DNA of 64,000 nucleotides. Source: Procambarus clarkii. Its lineage: Eukaryota > Arthropoda > Malacostraca > Decapoda > Cambaridae. A program made the position numbers and the translations under genes. The DNA lies in NCBI RefSeq assembly GCF_040958095.1, contig NC_091188.1:1710962-1774961 (forward strand), written 5' to 3'. Below the pieces are notes generated by a model. That model did not search any database and was not told the DNA's origin. It worked only from the letters and a program-made list of their open reading frames with translations. Shown here piece by piece: positions 12,216-23,617 of the stretch (position 1 is the first letter of the stretch; every line of letters starts with the position of its first letter).

Positions 12216-13205
12216 GACCCCCCTTGTTTAATACACAGATTCATGTTTTATACACGACTATTATTCAGAAATACATAACGAATTTGAAGTGAAACGATAT
12301 AAGGTCAAAAGAAATGATTCAAATACGTTAATCTATTTGTGTGAAGACTTATTTTAACTTATTTTATTATAAGTTAAATCAGGAAAACTAATAATATGTA
12401 ATAGTTTAATAAAATTTCAGCAGCTGAAACAAGCTGAAAATTTCCGTAAATATTTTTGTTTAGCATTAGGCTTAAAGCCTATCAACCTCTGGAGGGTTAA
12501 GGCCTCCACAATTGCTCCCTTGACTAATCAGCGAGTATACTTTAGCCCTGAGAAGGAACTTGTACGTCTGCTGCTAGTATTATGATATATTATATAATAA
12601 GGGGTGATAGGAGAGGAAAAGATTAAAGTGTTCAGTGAGAATCCACAAAGTCTTCTCTAAACACTCTTTATTTTCTTCTTCGAGGATGTGGGTCCCTTCA
12701 ATTGGGGTACCACCACTGGTTGGTACCAGTGGTGGTACCCCTAAATTATACAGATATTATGATCTGTGTCTCTGATCTTAATATCTATATCCCTGTTTCC
12801 TAGTTGCTGTACCTCTGTTTCTAGTTGCTATGCCACTGCTCCTAGAAGCAATGTCTCTGTTCTTAATAGCTGTGTGACATTTTGTTTCTTTTCAAAATGC
12901 ATGCTTGTATCACACATATATAAATATTGTAAATGTAAGTGTTGAGATGACATTAAGGAGCTGTCAGATGCCCCAAGACGACCTGAGGGAGAGGGGGGGG
13001 GTCCCCTGGCTGACCTAACTAACTAGCAGTCTTCAAGAGGGGCAGAAGGCGGGATAATCGAGCAAGACTGCCACCTAATTGAAAGATGATTTATTATGAA
13101 ATAAATTAAACAAGGTATAATTTGATGCTGCTTAGATTTCATAGTTTGTTTAAGGGGGATTTCCAAACACGGCGGGGACACGACACGGACGTGATCAAAC
13201 TGCAC
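12216..13205. other. AT-rich non-coding stretch with a hairpin and one dispersed-repeat copy
   Basis: It holds the aacctctggagggttaaggc dispersed repeat (12483-12560) and the hairpin at 12704. No gene is visible. Confidence 0.55.
12704..12741. other. Perfect 17-bp inverted repeat with 4-base loop
   Basis: ggggtaccaccactggt (12704-12720), loop tggt, then its exact complement (12725-12741). It could form a stable hairpin in RNA. No target or transcript is known. Confidence 0.8.
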
Positions 13206-13207
13206 TT

Positions 13208-13332
<125 letters not shown>

Positions 13333-13964
13333 GAGCCTTGCTAGTGTCACCTCTGTTGGCGATGGTCCGCGCCTTCCGTCCTGACTGGCCGCTTCCCTAC
13401 ACGAAGTCCCATAGTACTGATAACCCATGATACTTCATTTAATTTCTTTATTATGCATATACCCATCGCGGGGGCATTGTGGAAAGGGGGTTTACAGGGG
13501 CACATAATAGGTCCAGGAACTAAAACCCGGTTTATTTTTTGATGGTCACAAGACCGTGGCATAGATGAGTTGTCACCGTGCCATGGGTCTGCCTCGGGTG
13601 CCAAGTGGGCTGAATGGGAGGTCTGGTTAACTCATCATTTGATGATGCTTAAGGTGTGGGCTTTGCTCTCGTTCTCAGGGATGTCAAAAATGGGAGATGA
13701 GTTCGAGTTTGAGCTATTTTTTTCCGCTCCTAATAGACCCAAAGACCCACAGGTGCCTGGATTTGTTTTTTTCCTAACAGAAATCTTCCTTAGCAGGCAC
13801 TTGGTCTCACCTGTTTCAAGGGATAATCGCTCTTGAAGTGTTTGGGAGAGCAAACACTTTACCATACATTAGAAAGTCATTCAAAAAACGAAATGTGTTG
13901 ATTATTACTTGTGGGATGATGGAGACTTAGTTTTTTTCATTGGGGGGTCTGTGAATAATTCTGG

Positions 13965-14121
13965 GGAGTCTGTATGATTATTTCTGGGGAGTCTCTGTGA
14001 TTATTTCTGGGGAGTCTCTGTGATTATTTCTGGGGAGTCTCTGTGATTATTTCTGGGGAGTCTCTGTGATTATTTCTGGGGAGTCTCTGTGATTATTTCT
14101 GGGGAGTCTCTGTGATTATTT
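13965..14121. repeat. 23-bp tandem repeat
   Basis: Seven units of tgattatttctggggagtct plus ctg. Confidence 0.92.
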
Positions 14122-14236
14122 TATCTATGTTTCTAAACTTCTCGTGGAGATGAATACGGTCACTTGTCTACACACCAACTCCAAGAAATGTTACATTGAA
14201 TCATGTAGCCTGATCAAGCAGTCTGCCTTCTACTCC

Positions 14237-14322
14237 TTGCCCTCCACAACCTGCCCTCCACAACCTGCCCTCCACAACCTGCCCTCCACAACCTGCCCTC
14301 CACAACCTGCCCTCCACAACGC
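14237..14322. repeat. 14-bp tandem repeat
   Basis: Six units of ccctccacaacctg. Confidence 0.92.
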
Positions 14323-14669
14323 TGCACTTTCACAATTTGCACAACATTTACACAACTTAATTTTGAAGTCAGCAAACTGAATATCAGACTCCTAACGAGT
14401 AAATTACGACGAGAAATGTCCGAGTACGGTAGTGGAATTGTTTATACTGCGTTAACAAGTTTGAGTAGCGAAACCCCCGTGCCATGTATTCTGTATCATT
14501 TACAAGCAGTGGCGCGCCCCGGCTGTGCTGTTATTTACAGCTTAAGGGGGAGTGGGGGGGGGGAGGAAGAAACACAGAGATGCACCCCCAATTTCTGTGT
14601 TCAGACACTTTTATTTTTGTCCTGGACTCTGTTCAGGACTAAAGAATAATTGGCAGTTGATGGAGCGTT

Positions 14670-15420
14670 AAAGAGGTGAGATTCGAACGCAGGAAGTGAG
14701 CGAAGCAATGTTCGAACAAAATATGAAAGGCATCAGCTGTAAATTGTGTGTGTAAATTATTTTTCAGGCATAGACAGGAGTGGGTAGCAGATTGACAAGC
14801 ATTCAGTCAATCTTTACGAGGATAGGATGAATTATTTCCATTAAATTTACGTTGCTGAAATATATAAAGCAACCCGTCCTCGACTCAAGTTCATTCCATC
14901 CAGCAGTTGACCCCACAAACGCATTCATAAATCTTTACATGCTGTTCATTCAAAACGGGAATTTTCTCAAGTATAAATTAATATTATAATATATGATCAT
15001 ATTGTGCATATATAGACATAGGTTAGGTTACGTTAGGTGTTTAGACTCTGTTGGCGATTATTTGTATTTGAAGTACGTGGGTGAAGCATTTATAGCGTTG
15101 TGGTTCGAACAAAATTCGTCAGTGAAGCATTTGTTCCGGAAGTGTTCGAACGAAATGAGTTGTGAGTCGTGTGTAAACCGTTTTTCATTCATAAACAGGG
15201 GGTTTGGCGGGTGCATGGAATCACTTTTGGATCTTTGTTTGGAGGACGGGCTACATTTACAGCGTTGTGATTCGAACAGAGGACGCCAGTGAAGCGTTGC
15301 CCGAGAAATATTCGAACGTGATCAGCTGTGAGTCGTGTGTGTAATCAATTTTACATTCATAAACAGGGAGTTTTGGCGGCTGGATTAGCGAGTATTTGAC
15401 CTTTGTTAACAAGGACGGAC
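14670..15420. repeat. Three diverged copies of a longer repeat rich in TTCGAA half-sites
   Basis: Blocks near 14685, 15100 and 15270 share, in order, attcgaac, (g)tgaagc, gttcgaac or attcgaac, (a)gctgtgagtcgtgtgtgta, ttttcattcataaacaggg and ggcgg. Spacing is irregular (about 415 and 170 bases). No coding function is evident. Confidence 0.55.
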
Positions 15421-15644
15421 TGCTGCATCAACGAGCATAGCCCGAGGATTGTTTGGAGGAAGCACCACTTGGCTTCGAATGGGTTGACGAACGAGTTCAC
15501 TCGAAGCTCGAATGTAAGAACATTCGAGCCTTTTACCTGCGCGGGTGAGGTGATCAAGTCACTTGTTGTGACTGCACTGTGATGAGTGTTACGGGGACAT
15601 GGTGACCGTAACTAAGTAATTCTCCTGCCACTGTCGTGTAGGAG

Positions 15645-15812
15645 AAGCAAGTGTTGAGTTACAGTGACTGAGTGTTAAGTCACAGTGAGTTACAGTGACT
15701 GAGTGTTAAGTCACAGTGAGTTACAGTGACTGAGTGTTAAGTCACAGTGAGTCACAGTGACAGAGTGATGAGTTACAGTGACAGAGTGAGGAGTTACAGG
15801 GACTGAGTGCTG
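15645..15812. repeat. Imperfect tandem repeat (gagttacagtgactgagtg)
   Basis: About six units built from agttacagtgactgagtgtt and aagtcacagtg. Confidence 0.85.
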
Positions 15813-16204
15813 TAAGAATGAACTGAGAGGTGTATACACACACACACACACCGAGCAGTGTACAACCCCCCTTCTTCCTGTTTATTAGTGTATACCCTTG
15901 AAAGTTTACTCAAATACTGGACTATGTCCAGGACGAGGTTTTATTGTTTGTCAGTGCGCCATTGTTGTCGGCCGCCTTAAACACCCTCCACGGGTTGTTA
16001 AGCCTCAGGACCAACTCCACAGCGGACTTGGCGTGTCATCACCTGCTTATTCGCTAGAAATTGCTAGTGTTTGCTCCGGTGCTTTAATGATTCCTTCCTT
16101 CTCTAGCAAGGATTGAAAAGTGTTACTCAATTTATCAATGTGGATTAAAATCAAGGCAAGGAAACCGCGCTTGTTCTGTACGTTGGTAATGTCTTAGGCA
16201 TTGT

Positions 16205-16275
16205 TGGGTTACCCACTTATGCTCACCTAGTTGTGCTTGCGGGGGTTGAGCTCTGGCTCTTTGGTCCTGGCAGAC
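16205..16275 (-). mobile_element. LINE 3' UTR fragment
   Basis: On the minus strand: ggaccaaagagccagagctc, aacccccgcaagcacaacta and ggtgag, matching the UTR at 54760-54805. No AC tail remains. Confidence 0.7.
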
Positions 16276-16654
16276 TTGTGCTCATCCGACAGCATAGGTA
16301 CTCCAGCGCCCTCGTCCTCCAATTGAAGGTAAGCAGTTTGCTGATTCTCAAGCATCACCTTAACCCGAGATTTTTTTCTATATGGATTAAAGTGTGATCG
16401 ATCATATGGTGGCTGTGTTATATTTACCATGGATGATATTGACAAATATAAAGAAATTTTTTTAATGTACATTAATAATTTGCTTTCATACCATTACAGG
16501 TAAGAATAGTTCGTCGAGGGAACAGAAGTCCACCGAGTTTGAGGTACGTTCCCATTTCCTTATGTTCCCGTAGCTTTATTTGAGAGTTCTGGCCAACCAG
16601 GAGTGTGAGAGATGTTCATCAAGTTCTGTAGAACTTCTAGTTTCAATTCTTTTG

Positions 16655-16730
16655 ACCATGTCGTAGGTCAGTCGATTAAGGCAGCGTCTGGGATGCTCTC
16701 GGACGTAGGTTCGAATCCTCGTACACACAC
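16655..16730 (+). mobile_element. tRNA-derived SINE family B, fragment
   Basis: The sequences gtcagtcgattaaggcagcg (A-box-like) and gacgtaggttcgaatcctcg (B box) are spaced as in a tRNA. The B-box half also occurs as a palindrome at 44947-45064. Confidence 0.6.
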
Positions 16731-16766
16731 ATACAATCTATCACATTCAATGCCAACAGAACAATG

Positions 16767-16917
16767 GGGGGAGATGGGTGGAAGCTTAAAACTCAGATGA
16801 GCCATAGAGATGTTAGAAAGGTTTAATTTAGCATGAGTAGTGTGAAAATGGAATAAGCTACAGGAGCAGGCTGTGGAGGCAACCTCTATTCATAATTTTA
16901 AAATTAAATATGATACG
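16767..16917 (+). pseudogene. LINE ORF2 C-terminal fragment
   Basis: The frame around WKLKTQMSHRDVRK matches WKLSTQMSHRDVRK of the intact LINE. The rest of the domain follows with frameshifts and stops. Confidence 0.7.
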
Positions 16918-16919
16918 GA

Positions 16920-17775
16920 AATAAAACAGGACTTCAATAAACTTTAATAACCGGTTATTAATAACCTATAAACCTATAGGTTTATAGGCTATAATGACCT
17001 GTAACCGGTTATAAGTTATTAATAACCTATAAACTTTAACAAACCGGTTTTATCTTTAAACAGCCGACGGCTAGAAAGAATGGAATCCAAGAGCTCAAGC
17101 TCGATTCTGCAGGCCAAATAGGTGAGTACACTGAAGACACAACATTCATCTTGTGATGATGCATCAAAACAACTTTTTCTCAGCAAACTTGTTGACATCT
17201 TGTCAAATTTTGCCGGAGATATATTCAAAGGTGCTTTTAGTGTGGTGAGAATGGAGGGAAAGAGATGATTGTTACGAAGAAATTCATGGAAAGGAAGTGC
17301 TGTGTCCTGGAATAGGTGCTGGAACAGGTATAGTTGGTGATCGTGAACCCGAAAATGAACGATTGGGTAATTTAGTCCTGGAACAAGGACGATTATCGGG
17401 TATTAAAAGGAGTGTCAGGAACCCGGAACAGGGTTGGGATGTTCGTCTTTGTACAAGACGCTTGACACAGCCTCGCAATGACGAAATGGCGGTTCTGAGG
17501 TTCTACGGAGCCACGACTCTTTGACACCGCTGTGTCCGGCATCACAATGCCAGCATCCGAGCCCCACGATGTACCCGAGATGATGTCCAGCAGGGAGGTA
17601 ATGACACCTTAGGTATTCATTAGCCCCGTCTGGGCTCCCGCAAGCATGCTATATCAGCCCAGTTGTTCGTCTCTCCCAGCTCCCTCAGGGAGAGACATTA
17701 CAGAGACCTCTGTAGTCCAGCCGGCTCGGGTACAGGAACCTGGAACACTCCACCTAACCTCGTAGTTATTTTAGA
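16920..17775. other. Non-coding stretch with ACCGGTT/TTATAGG inverted repeats
   Basis: Between 16945 and 17050 the motifs aaccggtt and aataacctataaac recur in both orientations. Beyond that the sequence is unique, with no supported gene. Confidence 0.5.
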
Positions 17776-17868
17776 TACAGCTACTTGGAACGAAACGTTC
17801 CAAGTAGCCACGGGCTATGGTGAGCCCGTAGCGGACTTACCAGGCATAAGAGCGGGGCTGTAACTCCG
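17776..17868 (+). repeat. Two-hairpin dispersed repeat, copy with perfect first stem
   Basis: The first hairpin is a perfect 12-bp stem, gctacttggaac against gttccaagtagc, with loop gaaac. The second hairpin is acgggctatggtgagcccgt. The tail is ggacttaccaggcataagag. Confidence 0.8.
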
Positions 17869-18130
17869 CCTAACCTCATCCCTCCCGCCTTTTGTATTCC
17901 TCTCACCTGCCGCGAGTCATGTGAGGAAGACAAACTAGTTTAGCCGTAAACGGTTAACCCACAGGAAATGTCCGATTGCTTCGTGCCAAGCCGGATAAGC
18001 AGACCTTCAAGGTCGACCACATCTGGATAGATGATAATAAATCGGACTAAACTTGGGCCGTAGCAGCGGCGGCTGGTCTGAAAAAAAGAGCTCTTGGAGG
18101 ATATTATGGCGGCTCCTTCACCACTTTTAA

Positions 18131-18194
18131 GTCTACTACGGGCTCACCATAGCCCGTGCTGCTTGGAACTTAATGTTCCAGGTAGCGAGTCTTA
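18131..18194 (-). repeat. Two-hairpin dispersed repeat copy
   Basis: On the minus strand: aagactcgctacctggaac, loop attaa, gttccaagcagc, then the acgggct hairpin. The 3' part is truncated. Confidence 0.75.
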
Positions 18195-18576
18195 AACAAC
18201 ATCCTTCACCTCTCAATCTCCAGAACACACTGAAAGCCAGGAGAAAAGAACTATTAACGACGTTCCGATAACTTGTAGTCGTCGTGTTGAGCAACTCTAT
18301 AGGTTGTTAACAGGCTATTAGGCCGTTGTTAACAACGCTCCTTTAATCAGCTATCAGCGCCGTTATCTTAGGACAGTGATGGATGACTTGTTCCGTTGAT
18401 AAAGTCTCCTAATGTGACGTAATTAGCTTCTCTCAGAGGTAACCAGCGTGTCGTTAAAGACGACACGAGGCAATTAAGGAAGCAGCTTTAGCGAGTCGAT
18501 TTTCTTTTTTATGAGACGTGATTCACAAAGTCGGATCAGATTATTGGTGGTTTGTTGATGGTTGTTGAATGTTGCT

Positions 18577-18577
18577 G

Positions 18578-18638
<61 letters not shown>
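18577..18638. repeat. (TGAT)n microsatellite
   Basis: About 15 uninterrupted units, followed by GAT-rich sequence to 18840. Confidence 0.95.
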
Positions 18639-18639
<1 letters not shown>

Positions 18640-18927
18640 ATGTTGCAATTTGATGTTGGTTGATGCTGCTGCTGCCGTTGATGGTGATTTAAATGTGTTT
18701 GATGGTGATTGTTTTCATTATTCATGTTATTATTGTCATTATAAGTCTCATTATGAAGATGATCTGATGATTACCATGATGAATAAGGATAATGATCATT
18801 ACCATGGTTCATGATGATGATGATGATGATGATCAGTAGTGACAATGACAATGACAATGACATTTGTCACTTAGCTTTACACCATAAAGATTCATCTTTC
18901 CATCCCGGGTTACCTTAAGTGTCATTT

Positions 18928-19027
<100 letters not shown>

Positions 19028-19263
19028 AGTTCTGTCTGTCTCTCTGTCTCTCCTTTTATCTGTCCCTCTCTCTATATCCATTTATTTATTACCTACAACT
19101 AGAGTTTAATAGGTGATTCACCAAAAATCATTAGTGACTAGTGAAACTGCAAGCAAGAGCTGTTATCCTACATCAGCTCTTTTGAAGGCTGGGCCCCTAT
19201 TTTATGAGCTTATACATTTTATATATTAGGAATATATTTCAGATACTCAGACAAATCACACTG

Positions 19264-19290
19264 ATATATATATATATATATATATATATA
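19264..19290. repeat. (TA)n microsatellite
   Basis: About 13 TA units. Confidence 0.93.
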
Positions 19291-19534
19291 CAGGCCTCCT
19301 GTCCCGGACAAAACGAAGTATAATTATATAAGATATCGCCTTTCGTTGTGCTATAAGTTATCCTACGATAACGAATTAATACGAGTATTGACACTACGAA
19401 GTCTCATGATACAGCATCGCTAATTTCCACGTAACAACGAAGAAGTCTATTGAAATCTGTCAGCCTGGATCATTAGAGACTGTCAGCCAACTCCAGAGAG
19501 TTGTCAGTTAGTATTAGATAATGTCAGCCAGCAT

Positions 19535-20070
19535 TGTAAGGTGTCGGCTAATATTAGCTGGTGTCAGTCAGCATTATAAGGTGTCAGCTAATATTAGCTG
19601 GTGTCAGTCAGCATTAGAAGGTGTCGGCTAATATTAGCTGGTGTCAGCCAGCATTATAAGGTGTCGGCTAATATTAGCTGGTGTCAGTCAGCATTATAAG
19701 GTGTCGGCTAATATTAGCTGGTGTCAGTCAGCATTATAAGGTGTCGGCTAATATTAGCTGGTGTCAGCCAGCATTATAAGGTGTCGGCTAATATTAGCTG
19801 GTGTCAGTCAGCATTATAAGGTGTCGGCTAATATTAGCTGGTGTCAGTCAGCATTATAAGGTGTCGGCTAATATTAGCTGGTGTCAGCCAGCATTATAAG
19901 GTGTCGGCTAATATTAGCTGGTGTCAGCCAGCATTGTAAGGTGTCGGCTAATATTAGCTGGTGTCAGTCAGCATTATAAGGTGTCGGCTAATATTAGCTG
20001 GTGTCAGCCAGCATTATAAGGTGTCGGCTAATATTAGCTGGTGTCAGCCAGCATTATAAGGTGTCAGCCA
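19535..20070. repeat. 40-bp minisatellite, about 13 units
   Basis: The unit is gtgtcggctaatattagctg plus gtgtcagtcagcattataag. Each unit holds the 12-bp palindrome gctaatattagc. A T/C variant (cagtca or cagcca) alternates irregularly along the array. Confidence 0.95.
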
Positions 20071-20522
20071 TCACTATTACATGATTGCTATTAAATATTA
20101 GGAAAGGGGCCTCTGGCCTCCACAAAGCGTCAGCCCATATCAGGACGCGTCAGCTGGTAATGAGAAGCGTGTCAGCCAAGTATGAGGGAGTGTCAGGTAG
20201 ATTCAGTGGGTGTCAGGAGACAGGGGTTGGGAGGGGGACGAGGCAGCCGGGCTACACTACAGGCTGCCACCCGTCTGACCAATATTTCCGCCCTCAGAGC
20301 AGCTGGAAACACCGGGCCAGATCCCACGATGCTCTGGCCCCACAGGTGGTGTGGCGGGGTGTGGCAGGGTGTGGCAGGGTGTGGCGGGGTGTTTGACGTT
20401 TACTATGTGAATTAGTCCCGAGTCTGTGGGTTAATATCAGCTCTGGGATTGATGATCTTGTCGCCGCTTTGGTTACTATTCCCTCCTGCCAGTGGTGGTC
20501 AAGACCATTGTTGTTGACCATC

Positions 20523-20557
20523 TTGCTGCTGCTGCTGCTGCTGCTGCTGTTGCTGAC
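20523..20557. repeat. (GCT)n microsatellite
   Basis: About ten GCT units with one GTT. Confidence 0.9.
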
Positions 20558-20591
20558 GCCGCTAGTGTGAACTGCTGCAACAGGCGACGGA

Positions 20592-20853
20592 TCGAGGCTC
20601 ACCCACGAAGCAGTTACGCAAGCACTTACGAACCTGTATATATTTTCTCAATCTTTGGCGGCTTTGTTTACAATTATTAAACAGTTAATGAGCTCCGAAG
20701 CACCAGGAGGCTGTTTATAACAATAACAACAGTTGGTTGGCAAGTTTTCATACTTCTAAACTGTTTAATAAACGTAACCAAAGCCGTAAAAAGATTGACG
20801 AAAGATGTATACGTTCGTAAGTGCTTGCGTAACAAATTCGTGAATCTGAACCC
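20592..20853. mobile_element. Second copy of the long-armed fold-back element
   Basis: It shares the ends (acgaagcagttacgcaagca and tgcgtaacaaattcgtgaat) and the central block around caggaggctgtttataac with the 26039 copy. The centre is in the opposite orientation. Confidence 0.72.
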
Positions 20854-20865
20854 GGGTCTAGGCTG

Positions 20866-20918
20866 TGACGTCACACCATATCGCTGACGTGTACCGTTCG
20901 TGACAGATTGTGACGTCA
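20866..20918. promoter_or_regulatory. Pair of palindromic CRE sites (TGACGTCA)
   Basis: Perfect TGACGTCA occurs at 20866-20873 and 20911-20918, with a half site (tgacgtg) at 20885. Both perfect sites sit in the longer match tgtgacgtcaca. They may be part of an unrecognised repeat adjoining the fold-back element that ends at 20853. Confidence 0.4.
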
Positions 20919-21301
20919 CATCCGGCAGCCACACCAGGGCAGCCAACCTGTGCGAGGTCCGCCGCAAGCGCTGTTGTCAATTTTCTCCCGAACAACAAAA
21001 AACGCGGACATAACTTAAAATTACCCAGCTTGAGCCTTGATAGTAATGCCGTAACTTCCCCCCGTGGTAAGTTAATTGGCCCGATCAGGTGATTACCGAT
21101 GACGGTAACTACACGCGACCAAGGTGTACTTAGGGATAATTATGATTTGATCACTTAATTGGCCTAAGCTGATTGGGAACGCCTCCCTGACGTCAAATGA
21201 TCTTCAACTCGTCAAAGTCTGGCATAGAGAGCGTGTTATCAATTAAATTTAGATTTTGTTTCTAAATTATGCCCGTTTATGTTGTGACTGAATTGTCGCC
21301 A

Positions 21302-21776
21302 GGCTACTGATCCGTCGGTCAGACATTGATCTATCAGCGGACTACTGATCCGTCGGTCAGACATTGATCTATCAGCGGACTACTGATCCCTCGGTCAGAC
21401 ATTGATCTATCAGCGGACTACTGATCCCTCGGTCAGACATTGATCTATCAGCGGACTACTGATCCGTCGGTCAGACATTGATCTATCAGCGGACTACTGA
21501 TCCCTCGGCCAGACATTGATTTATCAGCAGGCTACTGATCCCTCGGCCAGACATTGATCTATCAGCGGACTACTGATCCCTCGGTCAGACATTGATCTAT
21601 CAGCGGACTACTGATCCCTCGGCCAGACATTGATCTATCAGCAGGCTACTGATCCCTCGGCCAGACATTGATCTATTAGCGGACTACTGATCCCTCGGCC
21701 AGACATTGATCTATCAGCGGACTACTGATCCCTCGGCCAGACATTGATCTATCAGCAGGCTACTGATCCCTCGGCC
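21302..21776. repeat. 38-bp minisatellite, about 12 units
   Basis: The unit is ctactgatccctcggtcaga plus cattgatctatcagcgga. Variants (gtcggtc, ctcggcc, gcaggct) group along the array, with ctcggcc concentrated in the right half. Confidence 0.95.
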
Positions 21777-22214
21777 GGATGTCAGGCAGGCCGTTGCTAT
21801 AAGAAATTCAGGCATATTTCAGTTTTAGTACGAGTTTAGCGGCGAATATTTGCACCCGATTAGTTATATTGTTTTCTAATCCAGGTTGTTTGGCTTATAT
21901 TGTAGTGCATCGCCTAGTATTGGTCTCACGTACGTGATACATACTTCAATGTGACCCCCTCTTCCTGTCACTGTTTCTTCCTGTTAGGTATTCTTTCGCC
22001 CCCATTTTTAGCATCTCTGTTTCATGTTCTTTCTTTTTGTACATCAGTCTGTAGCGGGGAGCGATGTTAAAGAATTTTTGGCCGTCTATGAAATACAATC
22101 TGAGTTATCATTTTGCATTTTATTCACTGTACCGTTGTACCATTGTACGTTGTATTATATCTGAAGTTGCTTTACCTCGATGTTCCCTCTCTCTTAACCC
22201 AGCTTAATACTTTT

Positions 22215-22428
22215 AACAACCGTGGACATTTTCAAGAGGAAACTAGATTTATTCCTCCAAGGAGTGCCGGACCAACCGGGCTGTGGTGGGTATGTGGGCC
22301 TGCGGGCCGCTCCAAGCAACAGCCTGGTGGACCAAACTCTCACAAGTCAAGCCTGGCCTCGGGCCGGGCTTGGGGAGTAGAAGAACTTCCAGAACCCCAT
22401 CAACCAGGTATCAACCAGGTATAAAGTG
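22215..22428 (+). pseudogene. LINE C-terminus and 3' end (different family)
   Basis: One frame reads DIFKRKLDLFLQGVPDQPGC then GGYVGLRAAPSNSLVDQTL and stops at TAG near 22378. A UTR follows with a doubled tail unit (tcaaccaggtatcaaccagg). The 27-bp minisatellite starts immediately afterwards. The coding end differs from the intact LINE, so this is another non-LTR family. Confidence 0.7.
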
Positions 22429-22429
22429 T

Positions 22430-22701
22430 TGGGTGTCGTGTACACCACACAGGGTGTAGGTGTCGTGTACACCACACAGGGTGTAGGTGTCGTGTACACC
22501 ACACAGGGTGTAGGTGTCGTGTACACCACACAGGGTGTAGGTGTCGTGTACACCACACAGGGTGTAGGTGTCGTGTACACCACACAGGGTGTATGTGTCG
22601 TGTACACCACACAGGGTGTAGGTGTCGTGTACACCACACAGGGTGTAGGTGTCGTGTACACCACACAGGGTGTAGGTGTCGTGTACACCACACAGGGTGT
22701 A
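22430..22701. repeat. 27-bp minisatellite starting at a LINE 3' end
   Basis: Ten near-identical units of ggtgtcgtgtacaccacaca plus gggtgta. The core gtgtacac is a palindrome. Frames on both strands are open because 27 is divisible by three. Confidence 0.95.
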
Positions 22702-23056
22702 GATGGCTGTAAACAGGACCCGCCTCGTGAGGGCCAGTAGGCCTCCTGCATTTTCCTTCCTTCCTTGTATATTCCGTCATTGTACCTCCGCTTCAGTCTC
22801 GGAGTATCCATGGATACTCTACGTGCGCGTCTTGGTGTCAGGAGAAACGTCGAGGTAAACCACGATTTTGGTAAATCTGTAGGTTTACCTCAGCAAGACT
22901 GGTAAGAGATGTCACCTCCCTGAGAGCAGGTCCTGGGGTTTACCTCGTACTCCTAGTTACTTGTATAAGTTACCTGTGTAAGTATAAGTATAAGGCTATT
23001 ACTCCAGAAAATATTACTTGTTCAAGCTATTACTCCAGAAAAGAAATGTGTTTTTG

Positions 23057-23225
23057 GACGGTACAGCGACGGTCTCTCTTCATGCAGGTCAGCGTTCAAT
23101 CCCCGACCGTCCACAAGTGGTTGGGGCACCATTCCTTACCCCCCCTGTCCTATCCCAAATCCTTATCCTGACCCCTTCCCAGTGCTATATAGTCATAATG
23201 GCTTGGCGTTCTCTCCTGATAGCTC
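23057..23225 (+). mobile_element. SINE family C (tRNA-like head plus conserved tail)
   Basis: The head contains gcgttcaatccccgaccgtc, a B-box-like stretch. The tail contains cagtgctatatagtcataat and ggcttggcgttctctcctga. The same tail occurs at 12106-12215 (+) and 7584-7660 (-), defining a separate dispersed family. Confidence 0.65.
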
Positions 23226-23434
23226 GTTTCAGCTGTTCAACATTTTGGTTCGAGTTGAATGGATTGTTTAGTAGACTCGTCACACAGCCACCCACACCAC
23301 CACCACCTCATATGTATTTACGTATGTAGGTTAGCTTAGCATTTTAAAAGCACCGAATCACCTTCTGTGGTTGAGTGTTCAATAAACCCTTGAACTATAT
23401 GTTTAACACTTCTCTAACCCTGTCCATGGAGCAC

Positions 23435-23617
23435 AGAAGAAAATGTATATATGCTGGTTAGCATTGTAAATGTGTGGCCACGTCTGTGGTAGAAAATAAT
23501 AATAAAAAAAAAAAAAACATCTGGAGCCTCGAGATGGCTCCGTGGATCTTATTTTTTTTCTACCACAGACGTGGCCACACATTTACAATGCTAACCAGCA
23601 TATATACATTTTCTTCT
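23435..23617. mobile_element. Perfect 62-bp inverted repeat (fold-back element)
   Basis: The left arm 23435-23496 and right arm 23556-23617 are exact complements over 62 bases. The 59-base centre holds an A run and a smaller inverted repeat (ggagcc ... ggctcc). The right arm is followed at once by the end of the other fold-back family (gcttgcgtaactacttcg). Confidence 0.85.

Noticed and set aside
15005-15040. Short TTAGG-like words (also near 33870), the arthropod telomere motif
   Set aside because: Only one or two copies each; far too few for telomeric DNA.
16931-17060. AT-rich inverted repeats that might be a small transposon
   Set aside because: The motifs recur irregularly, and I could not define matching ends or a target duplication.
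22347-22811. Open frames rich in Val-Tyr-Thr-Thr on both strands
   Set aside because: 27-bp minisatellite artefact.
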